DNA of 64,000 bases, taken from the NCBI GenBank assembly GCA_021299455.1, contig JAJTGQ010000042.1:1-64000 (forward strand), in the 5' to 3' direction. Below the pieces are notes generated by a model. That model searched no databases. It saw nothing but the letters and a program-made list of their open reading frames with translations, and had not been told where the DNA came from. Origin of the DNA: Flammeovirgaceae bacterium (GTDB taxonomy: Bacteria > Bacteroidota > Bacteroidia > Cytophagales > Cyclobacteriaceae). This document shows positions 35,476 through 43,225 of the stretch, piece by piece; within the stretch, counting starts at the first letter, position 1; the number at the start of each line of letters is the position of its first letter. The translations under genes were made by a program, and so were the position numbers.

Positions 35476-35850
35476 ATGAAGATTACAGCGGATAATAAAC
35501 TGAAAAAATTAATTGTTGTGGGCGACCGCGTCCTCATTCGCCCGGCAAAAAAATCTGAGAAAACAGAAAGCGGTCTTTATCTACCACCAGGCGTGCAAGA
35601 GAAAGAAAAAATTCAAAAAGGGTATATCATAAAAGTAGGACCTGGATATCCGCTGCCCATGCCAGCCGATGAAGACGACCTTTGGAAAGGAAAAGATGAG
35701 CAGGTAAAATACTTGCCCCTTCAGGCGCAAGAGGGCGATTTAGCAATCTTTCTGCAGAAAGGTGCCATCGAAGTATTGTATGAAAACGAAAAGTATTTCA
35801 TCGTACCTCAGGCATCTATCTTAATGTTGGAGAGAGAAGAAGATCTGTGA
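35476..35850 (+). CDS. GroES-like co-chaperone family protein
   Basis: A 124-residue protein with the Cpn10 beta-barrel: VVGDRVLIRPAKKSEKTESG at the N-terminus, KGYIIKVGPGYPLP in the middle and YFIVPQASILML at the end. It is longer than ordinary GroES (about 95 residues) because of an insert (PADEDDLWKGKDEQVKYLPL). This makes it a distinct Bacteroidota paralog rather than the partner of groEL, and no groEL is adjacent. The ATG at 35476 follows the rmuC stop by 4 bp. A longer frame from 35419 overlaps rmuC and is not needed. Confidence 0.88.
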   Translation: MKITADNKLKKLIVVGDRVLIRPAKKSEKTESGLYLPPGVQEKEKIQKGYIIKVGPGYPLPMPADEDDLWKGKDEQVKYLPLQAQEGDLAIFLQKGAIEVLYENEKYFIVPQASILMLEREEDL

Positions 35851-35870
35851 TTTTTATATAAATTTGAATA

Positions 35871-36452
35871 ATGGATTTGGTAACGATAAATATTCCCGAA
35901 GAATACCCAATGACGGATGATGAGTTGTTTGCATTTTGTGCAGCCAACAAAGAGTTAAGAATTGAACGAGATGAACTAGGCCAACTAATAATTATGTCAC
36001 CATCGGGCGGAATAACAGGGAATCTAAATTTCAGGATCTCAGGCATTTTTTTTCAATGGGCTGAAATGAACGGACAACTAGGCTACGGCTTCGATTCGGC
36101 AACTGGCTTTCGATTGGCAGATCGATCCATGCGATCACCGGATGTTTCTTGGGTAAGAAAAACAAGGTGGGATGAATTGAGATTAGAAGATCAGGAAAAA
36201 TTTGCTCCTATTTGTCCGGATTTTGTGATCGAGCTCCGTTCGAAATCCGATTCCTTAAGCCAGCTAAAATCTAAAATGGAAAAATGGATGGAAAATGGCT
36301 GCGAACTTGCTTGGCTCATCGATCCGATCCAACAAAAAACATACATTTATCAGCCCAACGTAGCAGTCTACGAAGTTACGGACTTTGATCAAAAACTGAG
36401 TGGAGGAACTCTACTCCCTGGTTTTGAACTCGATCTGGCAAGACTGAAATAA
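35871..36452 (+). CDS. Uma2 family (DUF820) PD-(D/E)xK nuclease-like protein, paralog
   Basis: A 193-residue Uma2 protein with LIIMSPSGGITGNLN, MRSPDVSWVRKTRWDELRLE and CPDFVIELRSKSDSLSQLKSKM. It is clearly related to the copy at 10598-11182 over its full length but with many substitutions, so it is not a recent duplication. It lies 20 bp after the GroES-like gene and 7 bp before a small unknown gene, so the three may be co-transcribed. The role of the family is unsettled. Confidence 0.85.
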   Translation: MDLVTINIPEEYPMTDDELFAFCAANKELRIERDELGQLIIMSPSGGITGNLNFRISGIFFQWAEMNGQLGYGFDSATGFRLADRSMRSPDVSWVRKTRWDELRLEDQEKFAPICPDFVIELRSKSDSLSQLKSKMEKWMENGCELAWLIDPIQQKTYIYQPNVAVYEVTDFDQKLSGGTLLPGFELDLARLK

Positions 36453-36459
36453 GGTATAA

Positions 36460-36669
36460 ATGTCCGGTCTATCTTTTGGAGCATTGCGCACTGGCAAAAA
36501 GTATTTTCTTATCAACTTTGGTGATCGGTATGAGTTTCAGATCGAGAATATCCTTGCCAATGGAGACTTCAAGGTAAAAGACCTTCACACGCTGGAACGC
36601 TACACCATCAAAGATCTGCTCAAGTTTGGCCGGGGGAAAGACTTTGAGATACGTGAACTAGGCGAGTAA
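36460..36669 (+). CDS. Small conserved-looking protein of unknown function
   Basis: I do not recognise this 69-residue protein. It begins MSGLSFGALRTGKKYFLINF, is hydrophilic with alternating beta-type residues, and ends DLLKFGRGKDFEIRELGE. No membrane segment, cysteine or signal peptide is visible. The good coding composition, 7-bp spacing from the Uma2 gene and same strand favour a real gene. Confidence 0.65.
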   Translation: MSGLSFGALRTGKKYFLINFGDRYEFQIENILANGDFKVKDLHTLERYTIKDLLKFGRGKDFEIRELGE

Positions 36670-36711
36670 ATTTTTCAAACAGTGCAACCCAACTAGACAC
36701 AATTTTCTAGC

Positions 36712-37512
36712 TTGCTAAAAATTCATTTGGAATACTTCGGCTACTTTTCCGCGATCTTTATCGGCTTACTGTTAGGTCTGTTGGGTGGTGGTGGCTCCAT
36801 TCTTTCCATTCCAATTTTAGTCTATCTTTTTCATTTGGATGCAGTCACCGCATCTGGCTATTCACTTTTTATTGTTGGCACGACCAGCTTTGCTGGTGCC
36901 ATTCCAAAATATAGAGATCACTTAGTTAATATTAAGACGGGCTTCCTTTTTGGTATTCCGTCTATCATTACTATTTTCATCACCCGGAAATTTATTGTTC
37001 CGGCTATTCCTGATGTCTTGTTTCAAATCGGGGAATTTTCGTTTACAAAAAGATTTTTGCTACTGGGCCTCTTTGCGATCCTAATGGTATTGGCTTCTAT
37101 TCCCATGATTCGAGGAAGAAGAGACATACAGCCACGTAGAAAAAAATACCAGACACTTTTGATCATTGTGGAAGGCATGCTCATTGGATTCCTGACCGGA
37201 TTAGTTGGAGCAGGGGGTGGCTTCTTGATTATTCCGGCACTGGTGTTATTAACTGGCCTGCCTATGAAGACGGCTGCAGGAACTTCGCTCTTTATTATTG
37301 CCATCAATTCCCTAACGGGCTTTTTGGGCGATGTTCTCAACAGCCCGATGGACTGGAAGTTCCTGCTTACCCTTACTGCCATTGCTATTGTGGGCGTGCA
37401 TTTTGGCAATGTACTCTCCCGAAAAATACCAGGAATCAAGCTAAAAAAGGCTTTTGGCTGGTTTACGCTCGCGATGGGCTGCTGGATTTTAACCAAAGAG
37501 ACTCTTCTTTAG
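36712..37512 (+). CDS. Sulfite exporter TauE/SafE family protein
   Basis: A 266-residue membrane protein with eight or so helices and the two-repeat TauE/SafE pattern. Repeat 1 has LLLGLLGGGGSILSIPILVY and repeat 2 GFLTGLVGAGGGFLIIPALV. Family members export sulfite, sulfoacetate or other organosulfur anions, and the substrate here is unknown. The start is a TTG at 36712. No ATG occurs before the first helix, and the TTG gives a natural length. Confidence 0.85.
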   Translation: MLKIHLEYFGYFSAIFIGLLLGLLGGGGSILSIPILVYLFHLDAVTASGYSLFIVGTTSFAGAIPKYRDHLVNIKTGFLFGIPSIITIFITRKFIVPAIPDVLFQIGEFSFTKRFLLLGLFAILMVLASIPMIRGRRDIQPRRKKYQTLLIIVEGMLIGFLTGLVGAGGGFLIIPALVLLTGLPMKTAAGTSLFIIAINSLTGFLGDVLNSPMDWKFLLTLTAIAIVGVHFGNVLSRKIPGIKLKKAFGWFTLAMGCWILTKETLL

Positions 37513-37562
37513 CTCTTTCATCTAAAATAAAGCAGCCAAATTAGCAACCTTTATTAGGTCTT

Positions 37563-37595
37563 TTTCGATTAATGATAGTAATACTATTATATTTG
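37563..37595 (+). promoter_or_regulatory. Promoter and overlapping operator of the TetR-ABC-HlyD-TolC operon
   Basis: TATATTTG (37588-37595) matches the -7 consensus TAnnTTTG, and TTTC at 37563-37566 is a one-mismatch TTTG 21 bp upstream. Between the boxes lies ATAGTA-A-TACTAT (37575-37587), a perfect inverted repeat. An operator placed between promoter boxes, directly in front of a TetR gene, is the usual arrangement for autorepression. The ATG is 18 bp downstream of the -7 box. Confidence 0.6.
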
Positions 37596-37612
37596 TTTAT
37601 ATCCGTATCAAA

Positions 37613-38302
37613 ATGCCTACACTTGCTTTCAAGCTGAACGACCACCTTTACCTACGAGACCCCCAACACACCCAGTTAGGCCAAAAGATTATTCATAGCA
37701 GCATGCTTTTAATCGACCAGCTGGGCTTTGAGCAGTTTACATTTAAAAAATTAGCAGAGGAAATCGACTCCACAGAAGCATCGATTTATCGTTATTTTGA
37801 AAACAAGCATAGGCTCTTGGTCTATTTAATCGCGTGGTACTGGAATTGGATGGAGTATCGAATGGAGATATTTACAAGTGCCGTGGCTGACCCCAAAGAA
37901 AAACTAAAAACTTGTTTGCGGATTTTGGCAGAAGAAAAAAAATATGACCCTACCTTCGAATTCGTGAACGAAGAAGCACTACATCGAATTGTGATTGCCG
38001 AGTTAGACAAAACGTATCTGACAAAAGGAGTCGATGACCTCAATAAAGAAGGATTGTTTGGTGGGTTCAAGAGCGTCTGTGGTAAGATAGCCTCGTTGAT
38101 CCATGTGATTAATCCGAATTACCCATTTGCCGAATCGTTGGTAAGCACCGTTCTCATTACCGCCAATCAACAACTTTTCTTTGCATCCCACTTACCATCC
38201 CTGACAAGTCTTGAAGCCAACGAAAGTCGCTACAACCGACTTTATAGTTTTTTGGAAAATGTAGTATTCTGCTCGATAAAAGCTGACAACAAATATGCTT
38301 AA
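37613..38302 (+). CDS. TetR/AcrR family transcriptional regulator
   Basis: A 229-residue repressor. The N-terminal helix-turn-helix (about 22-70) reads IDQLGFEQFTFKKLAEEIDS then TEASIYRYFENKHRLLVYLI, the TetR signature. The C-terminal ligand-binding domain is helical and unlike any I can name. It is the first gene of the operon and overlaps the ABC gene by 8 bp. It probably represses this operon through the palindrome at 37575-37587, with a substrate or envelope signal as inducer. Confidence 0.9.
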   Translation: MPTLAFKLNDHLYLRDPQHTQLGQKIIHSSMLLIDQLGFEQFTFKKLAEEIDSTEASIYRYFENKHRLLVYLIAWYWNWMEYRMEIFTSAVADPKEKLKTCLRILAEEKKYDPTFEFVNEEALHRIVIAELDKTYLTKGVDDLNKEGLFGGFKSVCGKIASLIHVINPNYPFAESLVSTVLITANQQLFFASHLPSLTSLEANESRYNRLYSFLENVVFCSIKADNKYA

Positions 38303-40454
38303 CAACCATCAAATAACGCGTTGCTTACGCGAGGTCGCGCTGGCCATGAAACATGGTTTCACTGTAGAAAGTATTCAGCACGTAGAGGCCAACCAACGAT
38401 CTTATGCAGAAGATGAATTTATAGAATTCAAAAGAGATCTGGTAGAAGCGGGCAATCAAATACGGATTATGTTTATGGAAAATCAATTGGACGAAAAAAC
38501 GTTCTTTGACTTTTTTCATGAGCAAACATCTCCGGTGTTGACTTTTCTACGGAGTGAAGGTGCGCTACACCCAGCGCTTATTGTGCCCGGAAAAAATAAA
38601 CCAAGTTTGATCAGTATCAAATCAGAGCGAAACGAATCAATGCCTTTCGACTCGTCTTCATTGCTCAAAAACGAAAATGGTGAAATTACCTTCTTTGCGA
38701 TTTACTCGTATGAAAGTCCGGTCAGTATTGGGGGGGACGAAGGGGAAATACCTAGTCCGGTGCGCAGGCTTTTTCAATTGTTAAAGACGGAAAAAAAAGA
38801 AATCTTTTACATCCTTTTTTATGCCATCGTGGTGGGTCTTATCAGCTTGATTGTGCCACTAGGCATTCAAACCACAGTTGAATTGATCTCCGGTGGAGTC
38901 ATATTTAGTTCAGTGTACTTGATGATAAGCCTGGTTATCGTGGGTGTGTTGCTGAGTGGTGTGCTTCAGATGATTCAAATTAGCCTGGTTGAATTTTTAC
39001 AACGAAGGATTTTTACAAAAGCAGCCTTTGAGTTTGCCTTTCGAATTCCACGCATCCGCCTCGAGGCACTTCAAAAGAACTATGCGCCAGAGTTAGTCAA
39101 TCGGTTTTTTGATGTGATGACCATCCAAAAAGGATTGCCAAAAATACTGATCGATTTATCGTCAGCCGTTATTCAAATATTTTTCGGCTTGTTACTCATT
39201 TCTCTCTATCACCCTTTTTTCGTCTTCTTTGGTTTGGTTCTATTGACCACACTCGTGTTGATATTTTACTACACAGGTCCGCGCGGTCTCAATTCTTCCA
39301 TTCAAGAATCAAAGTACAAATACAAAGTAGCGCAATGGCTTGAGGAGTTGGCGCGCGCGATACACTCGTTCAAATTAGCAGGGAACACAGAATTGCCCCT
39401 TCGGAAAACAGATTATAGCGTAAACAGCTACTTGAAAAATCGAAAAATTCATTTTCGGGTATTGATTACACAGTATTCAGCCATTGTCATCTTTAAAGCT
39501 CTAATTATCGGTGGCTTGCTTATCATGGGTACGTTGCTTGTAGTTGATCGGCAGATAACATTGGGGCAATTAGTCGCTTCTGAAATTGTGATCATTTTGA
39601 TTTTGAATGCGGTTGAGAAGATTATTATGTACATGGATGTTGTATATGATATGCTAACCGCGGTGGATAAAGTTGCCCATGTTACAGACTTACCTATCGA
39701 GCGCTCAGGTGGTTTTGATTTTCCGAAGATCACCGATCGAGGATTGTCGGTTCGTGTAAAAAATCTAAAGTACAAACACAAAGGAGCACCAGAATATGCC
39801 TTACGGGGAGTTGACTTTGAAATTGCCCCAGGCGAAAAAGTTTGTTTGACTGGATTCGGGGGCGCTGGAAAAGCCACCTTGGTGAATATTATTGCCGGGC
39901 TTTTCAGTGATTATGAAGGAGTGGCCACCATCAACAACTATTCTCTTCGTGATCTTGATCTTACTCATTTACGTGATTACGTAGCAAAAAATATTTCAAG
40001 GGAAGATCTTTTCGATGGAACGATTATTGAAAATATCACAGTTGGGAAACCAAGTGAATCTGTACAAGATGCTCTGGATGCGATGGAACAAGTGGGCATC
40101 TTAGACGCTGTAAATGCGATGCCTGACGGATTAAACACACATGTGTTAAGCGGTGGCATCGGCCTTTCGGGTTCATTCTGTTACAAACTTATTCTTGCCA
40201 GATGTCTTGCGGAAAAGCCAAGGCTTTTGATTTTGAATGACTTTTTCCAGGCACTCTCTAAAAAAGAAAAAATGGAATTACTCGCCATGTTAAACCACAC
40301 CGACACTAAACGAACGATGATTTTTGTTTCTAACGATCCGCTGGTGATGAGTGCTTGTGAACGAGTGATTGTTTTAGAACAAGGCGTTGTAAAAGCAAGC
40401 GGCACAATGGAACAGTTACTAAAAAATAACGACCTTAACGGAATAACCCACTAA
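38295..40454 (+). CDS. ABC transporter-like protein with a degenerate ATPase domain
   Basis: A 719-residue protein laid out like a type I secretion ABC exporter. It has an N-terminal soluble domain (about 1-150, no catalytic Cys/His of a C39 peptidase), six membrane helices (about 170-470) and a nucleotide-binding domain (about 490-710). Nearly all catalytic motifs are altered. Walker A is GFGGAGKAT (520-528, the lysine kept but Ser changed to Ala). The Q-loop has YVAKNI in place of YVPQ. The signature is LSGSF instead of LSGGQ (624-628). Walker B is LLILND (N648, D649 for DE). The H-loop is FVSND (N680 for His). As a homodimer it should not hydrolyse ATP normally. It sits between a TetR gene and an HlyD gene. 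Confidence 0.88.
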   Translation: MLNNHQITRCLREVALAMKHGFTVESIQHVEANQRSYAEDEFIEFKRDLVEAGNQIRIMFMENQLDEKTFFDFFHEQTSPVLTFLRSEGALHPALIVPGKNKPSLISIKSERNESMPFDSSSLLKNENGEITFFAIYSYESPVSIGGDEGEIPSPVRRLFQLLKTEKKEIFYILFYAIVVGLISLIVPLGIQTTVELISGGVIFSSVYLMISLVIVGVLLSGVLQMIQISLVEFLQRRIFTKAAFEFAFRIPRIRLEALQKNYAPELVNRFFDVMTIQKGLPKILIDLSSAVIQIFFGLLLISLYHPFFVFFGLVLLTTLVLIFYYTGPRGLNSSIQESKYKYKVAQWLEELARAIHSFKLAGNTELPLRKTDYSVNSYLKNRKIHFRVLITQYSAIVIFKALIIGGLLIMGTLLVVDRQITLGQLVASEIVIILILNAVEKIIMYMDVVYDMLTAVDKVAHVTDLPIERSGGFDFPKITDRGLSVRVKNLKYKHKGAPEYALRGVDFEIAPGEKVCLTGFGGAGKATLVNIIAGLFSDYEGVATINNYSLRDLDLTHLRDYVAKNISREDLFDGTIIENITVGKPSESVQDALDAMEQVGILDAVNAMPDGLNTHVLSGGIGLSGSFCYKLILARCLAEKPRLLILNDFFQALSKKEKMELLAMLNHTDTKRTMIFVSNDPLVMSACERVIVLEQGVVKASGTMEQLLKNNDLNGITH

Positions 40455-40459
40455 TCGAT

Positions 40460-41749
40460 ATGCTAAACATATCAAAGAACTCAGTTCAGAAAGTAATGCC
40501 ACAAGAGAAGCTGTATGCCTTGCGCTCACTGGATACACCGATGGCCGGAAAAATTTTGGCCAAGTGGATTTTTGGGATTTTCATGCTATTTTTTGTGATC
40601 TTATTCTTGCCGTGGCAGCAAAATATTCGCGGCAGTGGTAAGGTAACTGCTCTCTCGCCTAGCAATAGGCCACAAACTATTGAGACAACCATTGCAGGAA
40701 GAATTCAGGTTTGGAAAATTAAGGAAGGGCAATTTGTCAATCGCTTGGACACCATCGCCATCATTACCGAGGTAAAAGAAAAATACTTCGATCCACAGAT
40801 GCTCTTTCGCTTGCAGCAAGTAATTACCGCAAAAGAAAAGAGCCTTCAATCAAAAGAACAAAAAGCAAAGGCCTTGCAACGACAAGTGAGTGCACTCGAA
40901 GATGGCCTACGCAACAAAAGAGATCAGGCAAAAGCAAAATTGGAGGCGGAACGCGTGCGCTTCAACAACTTTAAAAACCAATATGAACGCAATCAAAAAC
41001 TATTTGAGGCTGGCAATATTCCGCTAACAAAATTTCAGGACATCGAATACAAATACCAAAGTAGCGAGGCCGACTTTGTCAATGCCGAAATTGAAATCGA
41101 ACGTGTACAGGCTGAATACCTGGATAAAATCAACAAGGCAGAATCAGACCTCAACAATACTCTTGCAGAGCAATTCGATACACAGGCAGACATTGCCAAA
41201 ATGCGCAACGAACTTTCAAATATGGAAATCCGCGCACAGCAATATTTTATTCTAGCTCCACAAGCTGGCTTTGTGGTGAAAGCAACTCAAGCGGGTATCG
41301 GAGAAACCATCAAAGAAGGCGATGCTGTTTGTACCATTATGCCACAATCTACCGATGTGGCGGTGGAGATGCATGTCAAAGCAATGGATGTTCCGCTCAT
41401 TAGTAAAGGAAGGCGTGTTCGAATAGAGTTCGATGGATTCCCGGCTTTGCAATTCAGTGGATGGCCGAGTATTTCTGTCGGTACGTTCGGGGGTACAGTA
41501 GAAGTTATTGACTACGTGAATACCAAACCCGGTGAGTTTAGAATATTGGTTATCCCTGATCAAAAAGATACTGCGTGGCCCAAACAAATCCGCGTGGGAT
41601 CTGGCATCAAGGGTTGGGTCATGCTCGATGACGTCAGTGTGTGGTATGAATTGTGGCGACAACTTAACGGGTTCCCTCCAAGTCTATACGCAGAGCCTGA
41701 AATGGAAGAGCCGAATAAGAAAAAGGAAACAAAAGATGAAGAGTCGTAG
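40460..41749 (+). CDS. HlyD-family periplasmic adaptor protein
   Basis: A 429-residue membrane-fusion protein. One N-terminal membrane helix (about 35-55, WIFGIFMLFFVILFLPW) precedes lipoyl-type segments (SPSNRPQTIETTIAGRIQVW and ILAPQAGFVVKATQAG). A long coiled-coil hairpin (about 115-265) and a beta-barrel domain follow. A GIGETIKEGDAVCTIMP motif is typical. Such adaptors bridge an inner-membrane ABC protein and a TolC channel. It starts 5 bp after the ABC gene and overlaps or abuts the TolC gene, so the three form one export unit. Confidence 0.92.
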   Translation: MLNISKNSVQKVMPQEKLYALRSLDTPMAGKILAKWIFGIFMLFFVILFLPWQQNIRGSGKVTALSPSNRPQTIETTIAGRIQVWKIKEGQFVNRLDTIAIITEVKEKYFDPQMLFRLQQVITAKEKSLQSKEQKAKALQRQVSALEDGLRNKRDQAKAKLEAERVRFNNFKNQYERNQKLFEAGNIPLTKFQDIEYKYQSSEADFVNAEIEIERVQAEYLDKINKAESDLNNTLAEQFDTQADIAKMRNELSNMEIRAQQYFILAPQAGFVVKATQAGIGETIKEGDAVCTIMPQSTDVAVEMHVKAMDVPLISKGRRVRIEFDGFPALQFSGWPSISVGTFGGTVEVIDYVNTKPGEFRILVIPDQKDTAWPKQIRVGSGIKGWVMLDDVSVWYELWRQLNGFPPSLYAEPEMEEPNKKKETKDEES

Positions 41750-41750
41750 C

Positions 41751-43214
41751 ATGAAAAAAGCGCTTCTTCTATTTTTCTGCCTTGGTACATTTGCTTCTAC
41801 ACAAGGGCAAACCGCTATGGATTCTATTTTCATCTTACCGGATACCATCAAAGCGTTTTCATTGGAGAATATGTATGCCTCCATGCTGGAGTTTCACCCC
41901 ATCGTAAAACAAACCCGATTGCTGAATGAAGTGGCCAGGCAGGAAATACGAATGGCAAGAGGTGCTTTTGATCCTAAAGTGCAGGCGCAAGTAAATGTGA
42001 AGGAGTTCGATAACAAAAATTATTATAATAAGATCAACACGTCCTTCACGATCCCCACGTGGTTTCCAATTGATCCTAAGATTGGCTATGAACAAAATAC
42101 CGGACAATTTATCGATCCCGAAAATATCGTAGGTGGTTCAACAGATAACAGTCAATTCACTACCGGAATATCATTGCCTCTTGGTCGCGGGTTATTCACA
42201 GATGATCGAAGGGCTGCGTTAAAACAAGCAAAGCTGTTTACTCAAATGGCTGAGGCCGAACAAATCAAGCTGATCAATAAAATCTTGCTGGAAGCCGCAA
42301 AAGATTATTGGCAGTGGTATTTTGCATACTATAATTATCGCTTATTGGATAGGAACGCGTTGATTGCCCAAGAAATATTCAGGCTGGTGAACCTAGATGC
42401 GAGTTTGGGTGAGGCCTCTGCGATCGACACCGTTCAGGCAAAGATTATCTACCAACAACGCATCGTAGAAAGGCAAGAAGCCTTTTTGGAGTTTTTGAAT
42501 ACGACTATCAAAACATCAAATTATTTATGGGACAATGCCGGTTACCCTGTTCAGTTGTCAGCGGATGTGGCGCCAATATTGGTTCAAAATGATGGTCAAC
42601 TTTTAGCACTAGAAACCTTGCAAGACCTGACTTTGCAAGCCAAACAAAATCACCCCGAGCTAGTAAAATTGAGAGTTAAACTCAATCAATTGGATGTAGA
42701 TAGAAAGCTGGCGTTAGAATACTTGAAACCTAGGCTCGACCTGAACTATAACTTTATCAATCAACCGCTAAGACCGGGTGGCGATTTCCAGTCTTTTCGT
42801 TTCGCGAATGACTATAAATTCGGTTTGGATTTTTCAATGCCTATACTGATCAGAAAAGAACGGGCAAAACTAGCTCAAACAAAAATCAAGATTCAAAGTA
42901 CGCAATACGAAAAAACACAAGCCGAGCGCGAGATCATCAACCAGGTAAATGCGGTGTTCAACCAAATCGTAAATACAAATGGTATTCTGGTTCAACAAAC
43001 ATCGGTGGCTGCTAACTATGATCGATTGCTAAAGGCAGAATTATTTAATCTGTCGAATGGCGAAAGTGATTTATTCAAAATCAACATTCAACAAGAGAAG
43101 TTGATCCAAGCACAATCAAAACTGCTTAAGTTGAAGTCGGAGTACGAAAAAATGAAGGCAACTATTTATTGGGCTGCTGGTGTCCGAAACTTGAATTTTA
43201 ATGAGGGCAACTAG
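41751..43214 (+). CDS. TolC-family outer membrane channel protein
   Basis: A 487-residue outer-membrane efflux protein. A signal peptide (KKALLLFFCLGTFASTQG) precedes two coiled helical repeats with the family block ALKQAKLFTQMAEAEQIKLI and KAELFNLSNGESDLFKINIQ. The ATG at 41751 lies 1 bp after the adaptor stop. A second ATG at 41736 and a long open frame back to 41532 overlap the adaptor gene, and neither is needed. It completes a TetR-ABC-HlyD-TolC operon. Confidence 0.9.
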   Translation: MKKALLLFFCLGTFASTQGQTAMDSIFILPDTIKAFSLENMYASMLEFHPIVKQTRLLNEVARQEIRMARGAFDPKVQAQVNVKEFDNKNYYNKINTSFTIPTWFPIDPKIGYEQNTGQFIDPENIVGGSTDNSQFTTGISLPLGRGLFTDDRRAALKQAKLFTQMAEAEQIKLINKILLEAAKDYWQWYFAYYNYRLLDRNALIAQEIFRLVNLDASLGEASAIDTVQAKIIYQQRIVERQEAFLEFLNTTIKTSNYLWDNAGYPVQLSADVAPILVQNDGQLLALETLQDLTLQAKQNHPELVKLRVKLNQLDVDRKLALEYLKPRLDLNYNFINQPLRPGGDFQSFRFANDYKFGLDFSMPILIRKERAKLAQTKIKIQSTQYEKTQAEREIINQVNAVFNQIVNTNGILVQQTSVAANYDRLLKAELFNLSNGESDLFKINIQQEKLIQAQSKLLKLKSEYEKMKATIYWAAGVRNLNFNEGN

Positions 43215-43225
43215 AACGTCCAGCC

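Noticed and set aside
41532-41750. Longer N-terminal version of the TolC protein
   Set aside because: It overlaps the HlyD gene by over 200 bp, and the added residues precede the signal peptide.
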